Assembly (NCBI GenBank): GCA_036566745.1
Contig: DATCVR010000283.1
Coordinates: 1-55,161, forward strand
DNA length: 55,161 nucleotides
Direction: 5' to 3'
Origin: DATCVR01 sp036566745
GTDB taxonomy: Bacteria > Actinomycetota > Actinomycetes > Jiangellales > Jiangellaceae
In this document: piece by piece, positions 28,770 through 38,159 of the stretch
How the letters are laid out: every line of letters starts with the position of its first letter
Position numbering within the stretch: the stretch's first letter is position 1
Notes under the pieces: model-generated
Told to the model about the DNA's origin: nothing
What the model saw: only the letters and a program-made list of their open reading frames with translations
Databases searched by the model: none
Position numbers and translations under genes: made by a program

Positions 28770-29818
28770 GCGGCGAATCGCTGCGCGTGCTGCTGGCCGG
28801 GTTCGCCGGCCTCGGCGCCGACCAGGACCATCAGCAGGACATGTACCTCTCGGCGTTCCGGGCACACCCCGGCTTCGACGTCGTCGCGGTCACGGACGTG
28901 GGCGACCGCGCGGTCGCCGAGACACTGGCCGCCAAGCTGTCCGCTTCGCCGGTGTCCTCCTCCGGGGCCGCCGTGCGGCACGTTCCGGAGTGGCCGGATG
29001 CCGTGGCCGACCCGGACGTCGACGTCGTCAGCGTGTGCGCGCCCCTGGCCGATCGGATCGACGTCGTGTCGGCGGCGCTGCGGGCCGGCAAGCACGTCCT
29101 GGTGGACAAGCCGATGGCTGCCTCCGCGGCTGAGAGCGCCGTGCTGGCCGAGGTCGCCGCGGAGACCGGCCGTGTGCTGCTGCCCGCCCACCATCACCGC
29201 TTCCACCCGCTGATCGCCGCGGCTGGGGGTGCCGTCGCCTCCGGCAAGGTCGGGCTGCCGTGGAACGTTCAGGCGGACTTCCTGGTGGCCGGCGGAGCTT
29301 CCGTCGACGCCGGCGAACTGGCCAACTTCGCGGTCTACCCGGTAGACGTCGTGCTCGCCATGACCGGTCAGCCGGTGCGCCGCGTCCATGCCCGCACGAT
29401 CACCTGGACCGATGCGCCGGGCGAGGACCTCGCGGTGCTGTTCCTCGACCACGACCATGGCCTGACCAGCACGATCACCGTCGGGCGGATCAGCGGACTG
29501 GCGGATACGCCGCCGGCCGGGCTGGCCGTGCACCGCTACCGGATCAGCGGGTCGCACGGCGTGCTCGACGTCGACGCCACCCGGCCCGCGGTCTCGGTGC
29601 GCAACGCCGACCACACCGCCCGCGCCTGGCACGGCGGCAGCACCGTCGACCGCCTCCTGGACGAGCTGCGCGCTGCCGTCCTCGCAGGCCGCCCGGCGAA
29701 CCCGAGCCCCGCAGACGCCGTCCACGTCGCCGAGGTCGTCGACGCCGCCCGGCGCGCCGTCGAATCCGGTCACCCGGTCGACATCCGTACCACCGATCGC
29801 CCGGAGGCGAGCCGATGA
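28766..29818 (+). CDS. Gfo/Idh/MocA-family oxidoreductase, second copy
   Basis: This 350-residue protein starts at ATG 28766 inside the stop of the first oxidoreductase. The Rossmann motif is altered: VLLAGFAGLGADQDHQQDMYLSAFRAHPGFDVVAVTD replaces GxGxxG with GFAGLG. The second motif is kept (VVSVCAPLADRIDVVSAALRAGKHVLVDKPMA), with a DKP in place of EKP. Low similarity to its neighbour outside these motifs suggests an old divergence. It may bind cofactor differently or be a partner subunit. It overlaps the FAH-hydrolase gene by 4 bp. Confidence 0.82.
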   Translation: MSGESLRVLLAGFAGLGADQDHQQDMYLSAFRAHPGFDVVAVTDVGDRAVAETLAAKLSASPVSSSGAAVRHVPEWPDAVADPDVDVVSVCAPLADRIDVVSAALRAGKHVLVDKPMAASAAESAVLAEVAAETGRVLLPAHHHRFHPLIAAAGGAVASGKVGLPWNVQADFLVAGGASVDAGELANFAVYPVDVVLAMTGQPVRRVHARTITWTDAPGEDLAVLFLDHDHGLTSTITVGRISGLADTPPAGLAVHRYRISGSHGVLDVDATRPAVSVRNADHTARAWHGGSTVDRLLDELRAAVLAGRPANPSPADAVHVAEVVDAARRAVESGHPVDIRTTDRPEASR

Positions 29819-30684
29819 AGCTGCTGAGCTACCGCCGCGACGGCGCCGTCCGACACGGCTTCGTGTCGCCGGGCGCCGACGAGACGACCGTCTCCGAGCT
29901 GGGCGACGGCGACCTCGCCGCGCTGGTCGCCGAGGTCGGGACCTTCGGCGGCTGGACGCCACGCACGCCGATCGGCACCCATCCGATCGCCGGCGTGAGC
30001 GTGCTCGCGCCGATCGCGCGCCCCGCGAAGGTCCTCGCGGTCGCCGCCAACTACCAGGACCACGTGGCCGAGGGCGGTGGCGACCCGCTGGACAAGGCGG
30101 CCCTCGCGCCCCGGCTGTTCCTGAAGCCCGCCACGTCGATCGCCGATCCGGGCGCCGACATCGTCCTGCCCTCGATCAGCACCGAGGTCGACTGGGAGGC
30201 CGAGCTCGTGGTCGTCGTCGGACGAGGCGGCCGGGACATCTCGGTCGAGGACGCGCTCGACCACGTGGCGGGCTATGCCGTCGGCAACGACGTCTCCGCA
30301 CGCTCGGTCGACTACGGATACCCCCGCGATCCCGGTCCCGCCGTCGGGTTCTTCGACTGGCTGGCCGGGAAATGGCCGGACGGATTCTGCCCGTACGGTC
30401 CCTACCTCGTGACCTCCGACGAGGTGCCCGATCCGCAGAACCTGGAGATCTCGCTGGAGGTCAACGGCACGCTCCGGCAGAAGGGGAGCACCGCCGACAT
30501 GATCTTCAGCGTGGCCGAACTCGTGGCCTTCGCGTCGCGGGTGATGACCCTCGAGCCCACCGACATCCTCCTGACCGGGACGCCGGCCGGGGTCGGTGCG
30601 GCCTCGGGGACCTATCTCACCTCGGGTGACGAGATGACGGTGCGCATCGCAGGCATGGGTGCGCTCGCCAACCGCGTCGTCTGA
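29815..30684 (+). CDS. Fumarylacetoacetate hydrolase (FAH) family protein
   Basis: This 289-residue protein has an N-terminal FAH_N-like region followed by the catalytic FAH domain: KVLAVAANYQDHVAEGG, FLKPATSIADPGADIVLPSISTEVDWEAELVVVVGR (metal ligands Asp/Glu), GYAVGNDVSARSVDYG and TGTPAGVGAASGTYLTSGDEM. Members cleave carbon-carbon bonds of diketo acids, or act as decarboxylases, hydratases or dehydratases in sugar-acid breakdown. Next to two Gfo/Idh enzymes, a 2-keto-3-deoxy sugar acid hydrolase or similar step is plausible. The ATG overlaps the previous stop. Confidence 0.88.
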   Translation: MKLLSYRRDGAVRHGFVSPGADETTVSELGDGDLAALVAEVGTFGGWTPRTPIGTHPIAGVSVLAPIARPAKVLAVAANYQDHVAEGGGDPLDKAALAPRLFLKPATSIADPGADIVLPSISTEVDWEAELVVVVGRGGRDISVEDALDHVAGYAVGNDVSARSVDYGYPRDPGPAVGFFDWLAGKWPDGFCPYGPYLVTSDEVPDPQNLEISLEVNGTLRQKGSTADMIFSVAELVAFASRVMTLEPTDILLTGTPAGVGAASGTYLTSGDEMTVRIAGMGALANRVV

Positions 30685-30738
30685 ACCAGTCCCAGGCCGG
30701 GTACCCGTCCCGGCCCGAGCAGACCTTGAGAGGTAGCT

Positions 30739-32376
30739 GTGAGAAGTTCCCGAGCCACACGTTCGGCCGCGATGACGGCCGGGCTGGCGCTTGTGCTCTC
30801 GATCGCCGCCTGTTCCGACCCCACGCAGAACGACGACACGGGGAGCGGAGGTGACAGCGAAGCAGAGGACACCACGCTGAACGCCTACCTGTACCAGCCA
30901 CCGGCGTCCAACTGGAGTCCGATGGCTCCGGCGAACGGCCCCGACGGCATGGTCATGAACCTGATCTACGACTCCCTCCTCGGCGTCAACCCGGACTACG
31001 ACCTCTACCCGCGGCTGGCCAGCGAGCTGCCGGAGATCTCCGAGGACGGCATGACGTTCACGTACCACCTCAAGGAGGGCCTGAAGTGGAGCGACGGTGA
31101 GCCCTTCACCTCCGCGGACGTCGCGTTCACCTACAACCTCATGCTCGACCCCGACACCGGCAGCACCGCCGCGGGCCGGTTCGCCGACGTCGAGGGCGCC
31201 GCCGAGGTGACCGCCGGCACGGCCGAGACCGCCACCGGCTTCAGCACCCCGGACGAGCTGACGTTCGTCATGAAGACGACCAAGCCCAACGTCGGCCTCA
31301 TCGGGCTCACCGGCAACATCCAGATCGTGCCCGAGCACATCCTGGCCGACGTGCCCCGAGCCGACATGGACACCTACGAGTTCTTCACCACGAGCCCGAC
31401 GGTGGGCCTCGGGCCTTACACGTTCGTCGAGTACGCGGCCGACCAGTACGTGCACCTGAAGAAGAACCCGGAGTTCCGCGAGGGCGAGCCGTCGATCGAC
31501 GAGATCTACCTTCGCCCCGTCACCTCCGACGTCGCCACCGCCCAGCTCGGCACCGGCGAGATGGACCTGGTCCAGATCTCGCCGGCCGACCTCGAGACGG
31601 TCGAGGCACTCGACGGCATCGAGGTCTCCTCCGGCCCCGGAGCCGGCTTCGTCCGGACGTCGGTCAACGAGAAGAAGCCGTACCTCCAGGACGTGCGGCT
31701 GCGCCAGGCGATGCTCTACGCGATCGACCGCCAGCAGCTGATCGACGAGGCGTTCGCGGGCAAGGCCGCGCCGGTCAACACCAGCTTCCTCGGCGACGCG
31801 GTGCCGGACGACCTCAACGATTACGCCTACGACCCGGAGAAGGCCAAAGACCTCCTGGCCGAGATGAACTGGGACCCCGAGCAGGTCATCACGCTCAGCT
31901 GGATCCCGGGCCAGCGTGACCGCGACACCGCGGCCACCATCGTCGAGAGCCAGCTCAACGCCGTGGGCATCAAGGTCGTGCTCGACCAGGTCCAGCCGGG
32001 CGAGCTCACCGAGCTGATGGACGCGCAGTCGTACGACATGACGCTCTACGGTGGCGGCAACTACGCGACCGAGCCGTACGCGGTCTACCCGATCGACTCC
32101 TGCTCGACGTTCTACCCCGACGGCGCCAACCTGTCGTTCTGGTGCAACGAGGAGTTCGACGCCCTGGTGCTGGAGGCCAACAGCACGGTCGACGAGGCGA
32201 AGCGGTACGAGCTGTACCAGGAGGCCGCCAAGATCGAGAACAAAGGCGTGCCGATGATCTGGCTCTACAACCCGGACACGGTCTGGGCCCACACCGATCG
32301 GTTGGAGGGATTCGAGGCGATCGGCGACCAGACCAACCCGTTCTGGAACGTCCAGGACTGGAAGCTCAACTCATAG
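30739..32376 (+). CDS. Peptide/oligopeptide-type ABC transporter substrate-binding lipoprotein
   Basis: This 545-residue protein starts at GTG 30739 after GAGAGGTAG. Residues 1-27 form a lipoprotein signal with lipobox SIAAC. The mature part is a family 5 (DppA/OppA) solute-binding protein: LIYDSLLGVNPDYDLYPRLASELPEISEDGMTFTYHLKEGLKWSDGEPFTSADVAFTYNLM. It is tethered outside the membrane and delivers the substrate to the permeases encoded next. The neighbouring deacylase suggests N-acyl or D-amino peptides, but OppA-fold proteins also bind sugars and other compounds. Confidence 0.9.
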   Translation: MRSSRATRSAAMTAGLALVLSIAACSDPTQNDDTGSGGDSEAEDTTLNAYLYQPPASNWSPMAPANGPDGMVMNLIYDSLLGVNPDYDLYPRLASELPEISEDGMTFTYHLKEGLKWSDGEPFTSADVAFTYNLMLDPDTGSTAAGRFADVEGAAEVTAGTAETATGFSTPDELTFVMKTTKPNVGLIGLTGNIQIVPEHILADVPRADMDTYEFFTTSPTVGLGPYTFVEYAADQYVHLKKNPEFREGEPSIDEIYLRPVTSDVATAQLGTGEMDLVQISPADLETVEALDGIEVSSGPGAGFVRTSVNEKKPYLQDVRLRQAMLYAIDRQQLIDEAFAGKAAPVNTSFLGDAVPDDLNDYAYDPEKAKDLLAEMNWDPEQVITLSWIPGQRDRDTAATIVESQLNAVGIKVVLDQVQPGELTELMDAQSYDMTLYGGGNYATEPYAVYPIDSCSTFYPDGANLSFWCNEEFDALVLEANSTVDEAKRYELYQEAAKIENKGVPMIWLYNPDTVWAHTDRLEGFEAIGDQTNPFWNVQDWKLNS

Positions 32377-32395
32377 ACAGCCGGAGTGGTTCGCC

Positions 32396-32476
32396 CAGGC
32401 GGTCGATCCCGGTGAATCGGCTCGATGCGCGGCCGGAAGGCGCGGATGAGGGCCAGAAGCCAGGATCGACCGCCTG
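32396..32476. repeat. Perfect 14-bp inverted repeat between binding-protein and permease genes
   Basis: Arms 32396-32409 and 32463-32476 are exactly complementary, with a 53-nt loop, in the 134-bp gap between the two genes. In binding-protein operons a stem-loop at this point often stabilises the upstream mRNA so that binding protein exceeds permease. An attenuator or a dyad operator is also possible. Confidence 0.5.
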
Positions 32477-32510
32477 CGGTGAGCGGTGTACTTGCGATGG
32501 GAGGTGAGCG

Positions 32511-33467
32511 GTGACCGCGTTCGTTGTCAGGCGCATCCTGGTCAACATCGTCGTCTTCGTCCTGATCGGGATCGGGGTCTTCGTACTCGTCCGCGCCGCA
32601 CCCGGCGATCCGGTGCGGATGATGATCAGGCCCGAGGACCTGCAAGACGGTAGCGAGGCGTTCATCCAGGCCAAGAAGGCCGAGCTTGGGCTCAACGACC
32701 CGATCCTCACTCAGTACGCGCGGTGGTTCGCCGACGCGATCACCGGCAATCTCGGCGAGTCGTTCGTCGCGAAGCGGCCGGTCACCGAGGTGCTGTTCGA
32801 GCGGATGGGTCCGACGGTGCTGCTGATGTCGACCTCGCTCGCGCTGGCCCTGCTCATCGCGATCCCGCTGGGCACGGTGGCAGCGATCCGCCGGAACACG
32901 AGCGTCGACTACTCCGCCGCCGCGCTGAGCCTCGGCGTGATCTCGGTGCCGTCGTTCTTCCTCGGCATCACGGCCATCTACATCTTCTCGCTGCAACTGG
33001 GCTGGCTGCCGTCAGCCGGCATGTCGTCGCCCGGCGGTGGTGGAGGCGACGTCCTGGTCCACCTGATCATGCCCGCGGCCATTCTCGGCCTCGCGGGAGC
33101 CGGGCCGTTGACGAGGTACGTCCGGGGCAGCCTGATCGACGAGCTGTCGGCCGACTATGTACGCACGGCCGAGGCCAAGGGCGCGTCCCGCCAGCGTGTG
33201 GTCACCCAGCACGCCCTGCGCAACTCGCTGATCCCGCTGATCACGATCGTGATGATCAACATTCCGCAGATGCTCGCGGGCGCGGTGGTGCTCGAGCAGG
33301 TCTTCGCCTGGCCGGGCATGGGCCAGCTCGCGGTGCGGGCCGTGCAGAGCCAGGACTACCCGGTGGTCGTCGGGTTCGCGCTGTACGTGGCGGCTCTCGT
33401 GCTGGTGTGCAACCTGATCGCCGACGTGGCCTATGCCGTCGTCGACCCGAGAGTGAGCCTGCGATGA
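32511..33467 (+). CDS. ABC transporter permease, DppB/OppB type
   Basis: This 318-residue protein starts at GTG 32511 after GGGAGG. It has six hydrophobic segments. The first is followed by the family motif (VRAAPGDPVRMMIRPEDL), and the inner-membrane coupling loop EAA motif is YVRTAEAKGASRQRVVTQHALRNSLIPLITI. It pairs with the DppC-type permease whose gene overlaps its stop by 4 bp. Confidence 0.9.
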   Translation: MTAFVVRRILVNIVVFVLIGIGVFVLVRAAPGDPVRMMIRPEDLQDGSEAFIQAKKAELGLNDPILTQYARWFADAITGNLGESFVAKRPVTEVLFERMGPTVLLMSTSLALALLIAIPLGTVAAIRRNTSVDYSAAALSLGVISVPSFFLGITAIYIFSLQLGWLPSAGMSSPGGGGGDVLVHLIMPAAILGLAGAGPLTRYVRGSLIDELSADYVRTAEAKGASRQRVVTQHALRNSLIPLITIVMINIPQMLAGAVVLEQVFAWPGMGQLAVRAVQSQDYPVVVGFALYVAALVLVCNLIADVAYAVVDPRVSLR

Positions 33468-34414
33468 CCGAACTCAGGCCGTCCCTCGACAGCCCCGAGC
33501 TGGTCTCCGCGCAGGAGACCGTCGCGGCCGAGCCCGGCGCCGCGGGGAAGGTGGCACAACGACGCTCGCCGACCACGCTGGCGATGCGGCGCTTCCGGCG
33601 GAACCGGCTGGCCGTGGCCGGCATCGTGTTCCTGGTCCTGCTGGTCCTCGTGGCCGTCTTCGCGCCGCTGATCGCCCAGCAGTCGCCCAACGCGGTCGAC
33701 CTGGGCGCGATCCGGCAACCCCCGTCGAGCGAGCACTGGCTGGGCACGGACGGGTCCGGGCGCGACGTCTTCGCCCGGCTGCTCTACGCCGCCCGGGTGT
33801 CGCTCACGGTCGGGGTGCTCGCGGCGGCGCTGTCCGTGGCCCTCGGCGCTCTGATCGGCTCGGTGGCGGGTCTGCTGGGCGGCTGGGTCGACACCGGGCT
33901 GATGCGGCTGGCCGACATGGTGCTGTCCTTCCCGCCGATCATCATCATCATCGTGCTGGCCGGGGTCCTCGGCCCGAGCATCCCGATCCTGATCATCGCG
34001 ATGGCGGCGACCACCTGGCCGACGCCGGCCCGGATGGTCCGCGGGGTCACCCTCGCGGTGCGCGACCAGGAGTACTTGCATGCGTCGCGGGTGGCCGGTG
34101 CCTCGCGGCGCTGGCTGCTGCGCAAGCACATCGTCCCGGCCTCGATGGGCCAGATCGTCGTGGTGGGGACACTGGCGGTAGCCGGAGCGATCCTCGGCGA
34201 GGCGACGCTCTCGTTCCTCGGTCTGGGCGTGCAACCACCGCAGGCCAGCTGGGGCAACATGCTCAACGACGCACAGAGCCTGACGGTCATCCAGTCGATG
34301 CCCTGGCTGTGGCTGCCGCCGGGGCTGGCCATCGCACTCACGGTGCTGGCCGTCAACTTCGTCGGCGACGGTCTGCGTGACGCCGTCGACCCGCGCCAGA
34401 CGGGGAGGTCGTGA
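33464..34414 (+). CDS. ABC transporter permease, DppC/OppC type
   Basis: This 316-residue protein has a cytoplasmic N terminus of about 45 residues and then the OppC N-terminal motif MRRFRRNRLAVAGIVFLVLLVLVAVFAPLI. It has the conserved HWLGTDGSGRDVFARLLYAARVSL, further helices, and an EAA loop EYLHASRVAGASRRWLLRKHIVPASMGQI. ATG 33464 overlaps the preceding stop and the stop overlaps the next gene. It is the second channel subunit of the importer. Confidence 0.9.
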   Translation: MTELRPSLDSPELVSAQETVAAEPGAAGKVAQRRSPTTLAMRRFRRNRLAVAGIVFLVLLVLVAVFAPLIAQQSPNAVDLGAIRQPPSSEHWLGTDGSGRDVFARLLYAARVSLTVGVLAAALSVALGALIGSVAGLLGGWVDTGLMRLADMVLSFPPIIIIIVLAGVLGPSIPILIIAMAATTWPTPARMVRGVTLAVRDQEYLHASRVAGASRRWLLRKHIVPASMGQIVVVGTLAVAGAILGEATLSFLGLGVQPPQASWGNMLNDAQSLTVIQSMPWLWLPPGLAIALTVLAVNFVGDGLRDAVDPRQTGRS

Positions 34415-35439
34415 TGAGTGATCCCGCTGGGACCGCGCCGCTGCTGGAGATCGACGAGCTCGGGGTGGAGTTCCGCACCGAGGAAGGCACTGTCAGGGCC
34501 GTCGACGGCGCCTCGTTCACCGTCGGCGAGGGCGAGATCGTCGGCGTCGTCGGTGAGTCGGGTTCGGGCAAGAGCGTCACGGCGATGTCGATCCTGGGAC
34601 TGGTGAAGCCGCCCGGCCGTCGCGTCGGTGGCACCATCCGGTTCCGCGGGCGTGAGCTGAACAGCCTGCCCAGCTCCGAGCTGCGCACGATCCGCGGCGG
34701 GGAGATCGCGATGATCTTCCAGGACCCGATGACGGCGTTGAACCCGGTGGTCAGCATCGGCCGGCAGATCGTCGAGGCACTGCGGCTGCACGACCGCCGG
34801 CTGACCAAGGGCGCGGCGCGCGAGCGTGCGGTCGAACTGCTGACGCTGGTCGGAGTCCCCAACCCCGAGGCGCGGTTGCGGCAGTACCCCCACGAGTTCT
34901 CCGGAGGCATGCGGCAGCGGGCCATGATCGCGATGGCCATCGCCAACGGCCCGAAGCTGCTGATCGCCGACGAACCCACCACGGCGCTCGACGTGACGAT
35001 CCAGGCACAGGTCCTCGACCTGCTCCGGATCGCACAAGAGGAGACCCAGGCAGCGACCCTGCTCATCACCCACGACCTCGGAGTCGTGGCCGAACTCGCG
35101 GACACGGTGGTGGTCATGTACGCCGGGCGGGTGATCGAGCAGGGCGACGTGACGACCATCTTCACTGCACCCCGGCACCCGTACACCGTGGGCCTGCTCG
35201 AGAGCCTGCCGCGCCTCGACCGCGACCTCGAGGAGCTGCACCCCATCCCGGGGAGTCCGCCGAGCCTGCTGGACCCGCCGTCGGGTTGCCCCTTCCACCC
35301 GCGATGCCCGATGGTTCGTGATGTCTGCCGGACTGATCGGCCAGGGCTGCGCGACGTGGGCCGCGACCACCGCTCGGCGTGTCACTTCGCCGAGGAACTG
35401 GCCGATGTCACCGAAGCGGCCGAGGAGGTCCGTCGATGA
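34411..35439 (+). CDS. ABC transporter ATP-binding protein, DppD/OppD type
   Basis: This protein of about 342 residues has Walker A GESGSGKS near residues 47-54, the Q-loop in MIFQDPMTALNPV, signature FSGGMRQR near 163-170, Walker B LLIADEPTTALD and an H-loop in ITHDLGVV. The C-terminal oligopeptide-ABC extension has a Cys-rich iron-sulphur-type pattern (GCPFHPRCPMVRDVC). The start is GTG 34411 (4-bp overlap) or ATG 34414. It energises uptake together with the following DppF-like protein. Confidence 0.9.
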   Translation: MMSDPAGTAPLLEIDELGVEFRTEEGTVRAVDGASFTVGEGEIVGVVGESGSGKSVTAMSILGLVKPPGRRVGGTIRFRGRELNSLPSSELRTIRGGEIAMIFQDPMTALNPVVSIGRQIVEALRLHDRRLTKGAARERAVELLTLVGVPNPEARLRQYPHEFSGGMRQRAMIAMAIANGPKLLIADEPTTALDVTIQAQVLDLLRIAQEETQAATLLITHDLGVVAELADTVVVMYAGRVIEQGDVTTIFTAPRHPYTVGLLESLPRLDRDLEELHPIPGSPPSLLDPPSGCPFHPRCPMVRDVCRTDRPGLRDVGRDHRSACHFAEELADVTEAAEEVRR

Positions 35440-36563
35440 GTCTCGAGATCGCGGCCGAGGAACGGCTCGCGCACCTCGGCGAGGAGGTGCTGCGGGTCGA
35501 GGACCTCACCATGCACTTCCCGATCAAGGGCGGTCTGTTCCGCCGCCAGGTGGGTGCGGTCCACGCGGTCGACGGCGTGTCCTTCGGCATCGACCAGGGC
35601 GAGACGCTGAGCCTCGTCGGCGAGTCCGGATGCGGCAAGACGACCACCGGGCGGATGGTGGTCCGGCTCCTCGAACCCACGTCGGGACGGATCCTCTACC
35701 GCGGCCACGACCTGGCGACGATGAGCGAGGACGAGCTGCGGCCGTGGCGGAGCAAGACGCAGATCGTCTTCCAGGACCCGCACTCCTCGCTGTCGCCGCG
35801 GATGACGGTCCACGACATCATCGCCGAGCCGCTGCGGGTGCAGGGCCGCTATCGCGACGGCGGCGCGCGCCGGGTCGACGAGCTGCTCGACCTGGTCGGG
35901 TTGTCGCCCGAGCACGCCAACCGCTACGCCCACGAGTTCTCCGGTGGACAGCGCCAGCGCATCGGGATCGCCCGCGCGCTGGCCCTCGACCCGGCGCTGC
36001 TCGTGCTGGACGAGCCGGTCAGCGCGCTCGACGTCTCGATCCAGGCGCAGGTGGTCAACCAGCTGCGCGATCTGCAACGCGAGCTGGGCCTGGCATACCT
36101 GTTCATCTCCCACGACCTCTCGATCGTGCGGCACGTCTCGCATCGCATCGCGGTGATGTACCTCGGGGTGATCGTCGAGATCGGCACCCGCGAGCAGATC
36201 TTCGCCAGCCCGCACCATCCGTACACCCAGGCGCTGCTCTCGGCCGTGCCGGTGCCGGACCCGAGGCTGCGCGGGGCCCGCGAGCGGATCACCCTCTCCG
36301 GCGACGTCCCGAGCCCCAGCGACCCGCCGTCGGGATGCCGGTTCCGCACCCGCTGCTGGAAGGCGCAGCAGAAGTGCGCCGACGAGGTGCCGGCCCTCGA
36401 GGACCGCCTCGGCACCGGTCACCCGAGCGCCTGCCACTTCCCCGAACTGATCCAGGTTGTCGGGTCGCGCGATGCCGCGACAAAGGTTCCGGCGACGAAC
36501 GGCCAGTCGCTGAACGGTCGGTCGGCGAACGGCCAGTCGGCGAACGGTCACGAGCCGCGATGA
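35436..36563 (+). CDS. ABC transporter ATP-binding protein, DppF/OppF type, with repeat tail
   Basis: This 375-residue protein has Walker A GESGCGKTT near residue 62, IVFQDPHSSLSPRM, signature FSGGQRQR near 168, Walker B LLVLDEPVSALD and the OppF C-terminal Cys cluster (GCRFRTRCWKAQQKC). The last 25 residues are an unusual repeat of NGxS units (NGQS, NGRS, NGQS, NGH) encoded by near-identical DNA repeats of about 15 bp at 36499-36549. This tail is not part of the family. It overlaps its neighbours by 4 bp on both sides. Confidence 0.9.
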   Translation: MSLEIAAEERLAHLGEEVLRVEDLTMHFPIKGGLFRRQVGAVHAVDGVSFGIDQGETLSLVGESGCGKTTTGRMVVRLLEPTSGRILYRGHDLATMSEDELRPWRSKTQIVFQDPHSSLSPRMTVHDIIAEPLRVQGRYRDGGARRVDELLDLVGLSPEHANRYAHEFSGGQRQRIGIARALALDPALLVLDEPVSALDVSIQAQVVNQLRDLQRELGLAYLFISHDLSIVRHVSHRIAVMYLGVIVEIGTREQIFASPHHPYTQALLSAVPVPDPRLRGARERITLSGDVPSPSDPPSGCRFRTRCWKAQQKCADEVPALEDRLGTGHPSACHFPELIQVVGSRDAATKVPATNGQSLNGRSANGQSANGHEPR

Positions 36564-38143
36564 CCACGTGGGACCTGCTGATCACCGGTGGCGAGGTGGT
36601 GGACGGCACCGGTGGCCCCGTGCGCCGCGCCGACGTCGCCGTCCTCGACGGGAAGGTCGCGGCTGTCGGCGACGTCGGCACCGGGGCGGCCGCGCGCACC
36701 GTTGATGCCACCGGACGGTGGGTCTGTCCCGGCTTCGTCGACGTCCACACCCATTCCGACCTCACCCTCCTGTCCAACCCCGAGGCGCACAGCAAGGTCC
36801 GCCAGGGCGTGACCACCGAGGTGGTGGGCAACTGCGGGCTGGGCGTCACGCCGCTGACCCGCGGCGCCGACGTCGACGCGATCCGCGCCGCGGTGAGCTA
36901 CCTCGACGTCGACCCGGCGGTGGCGTGGACCTGGCGGGACCAGGCCGACTACCTCGACACGGTCGCCGCGGCCCGGCCCAGCGTCAACGTCGCGGCGCTG
37001 GTCGCCCACCTGCCGTTGCGCGCCGGGGTCGTGGGCTTCGACGACCGCGAGGCCGACTCCGACGACGTCGAGGTCATGTCCGACCTGCTCGCCGACTCGC
37101 TCGAGGCGGGCGCCGTGGGCCTGTCCACGGGGTTGATGTACGCCCCGCTGGTCTTCGCTCGCCGCTCCGAGCTGGAGGAGCTCGGACGGGTGGTCGCCGA
37201 CTACGACCGGGTCTTCGCCTGGCACCTGCGCGACTACGCCGACGACTTGCTCGTCGGGGTGCGCGAAGCGATCGAGATCGCCGAGCGGACCGGCTGCCGC
37301 ACCCAGATCTCCCACCTCGTCGCGGTCGGCCAGCGCAACTGGGGCGGGGTGGGCGCCGCGCTCGAACTCGTCGACGCGGCTCGCGCGCGCGGCGTCGATG
37401 TCGGTGTCGACATCTACCCCTACCTCGCCGGCAATGCCCCGCTCTCCCAGCGCCTGCCGGCCTGGGCCCAGGCCGGTGGCGACCTGGCGATGCGCCTGCA
37501 CGACCCCGACGTCGTCGAGCGGATTCGGAGCGAGTGGGCGGACAGCCCGCTGAGCTGGGACGACATCACCATCAACGGTGCTCCGTCGCCGGCCGGCGAT
37601 GCCGTGACGGGTCGGGTCGTGGGCGAGATCGCCCGGGAGCTCGGCGTCCATCCCGACGTCGTCGCGCTCGACGCGCTCGCCGAGTTCGGCAACGCCGTGA
37701 CGATGGTCGCGGGCGGGCGGGACCAGGGCGATCTCGTGGCTGCCCTGACCCACTCGGCGGCGGTCATCGGCTCCGACGGCCAGGCCTTGGACCCAAACGG
37801 ACCCACCGGCACCGGCGTTCCGCACCCGCGGTCCTACGGCTGCTACCCGCGGCTGTTCGCCGAGTTCGTCCGCCCGGGCGTCCTGCCGGTGGCCGAGGCG
37901 GTGGCCAAGTGCAGCGGCGCGGCGGCGGCGCGGGTGGGCCTGCGCGACCGGGGGGTCGTCGCGGCCGATGCCGCGGCGGACATTGTGATCATTGACCCCG
38001 ATCATGTGACAGACAGGGCGACATTCGCCGATCCGCATCAATTTCCGGACGGAATCGACATGGTTGTCGTCAACGGCCGCATCGTGGTCGATCATGATGG
38101 CCACACATCAGAGCGTTCCGGCACTGTGCTGCGAGCTTCGTGA
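36560..38143 (+). CDS. N-acyl-D-amino-acid deacylase (D-aminoacylase family amidohydrolase)
   Basis: This 527-residue protein follows the D-aminoacylase pattern: N-terminal WDLLITGGEVVDGTGGPVRRADVAV, metal motif GFVDVHTHSD near residues 57-66, the conserved Cys in VVGNCGLGVTP, QISHLVAVGQRN with a metal His, VDIYPYLAG and IGSDGQALDP with the catalytic Asp. These zinc enzymes hydrolyse N-acyl-D-amino acids to D-amino acids and a fatty or acetic acid. It is co-transcribed with a peptide-type importer, so imported N-acyl-D compounds are likely substrates. The PLP enzyme at 41482-42648 could act on the product. Confidence 0.87.
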   Translation: MTTWDLLITGGEVVDGTGGPVRRADVAVLDGKVAAVGDVGTGAAARTVDATGRWVCPGFVDVHTHSDLTLLSNPEAHSKVRQGVTTEVVGNCGLGVTPLTRGADVDAIRAAVSYLDVDPAVAWTWRDQADYLDTVAAARPSVNVAALVAHLPLRAGVVGFDDREADSDDVEVMSDLLADSLEAGAVGLSTGLMYAPLVFARRSELEELGRVVADYDRVFAWHLRDYADDLLVGVREAIEIAERTGCRTQISHLVAVGQRNWGGVGAALELVDAARARGVDVGVDIYPYLAGNAPLSQRLPAWAQAGGDLAMRLHDPDVVERIRSEWADSPLSWDDITINGAPSPAGDAVTGRVVGEIARELGVHPDVVALDALAEFGNAVTMVAGGRDQGDLVAALTHSAAVIGSDGQALDPNGPTGTGVPHPRSYGCYPRLFAEFVRPGVLPVAEAVAKCSGAAAARVGLRDRGVVAADAAADIVIIDPDHVTDRATFADPHQFPDGIDMVVVNGRIVVDHDGHTSERSGTVLRAS

Positions 38144-38159
38144 GAAGGGGGAGACCCAC

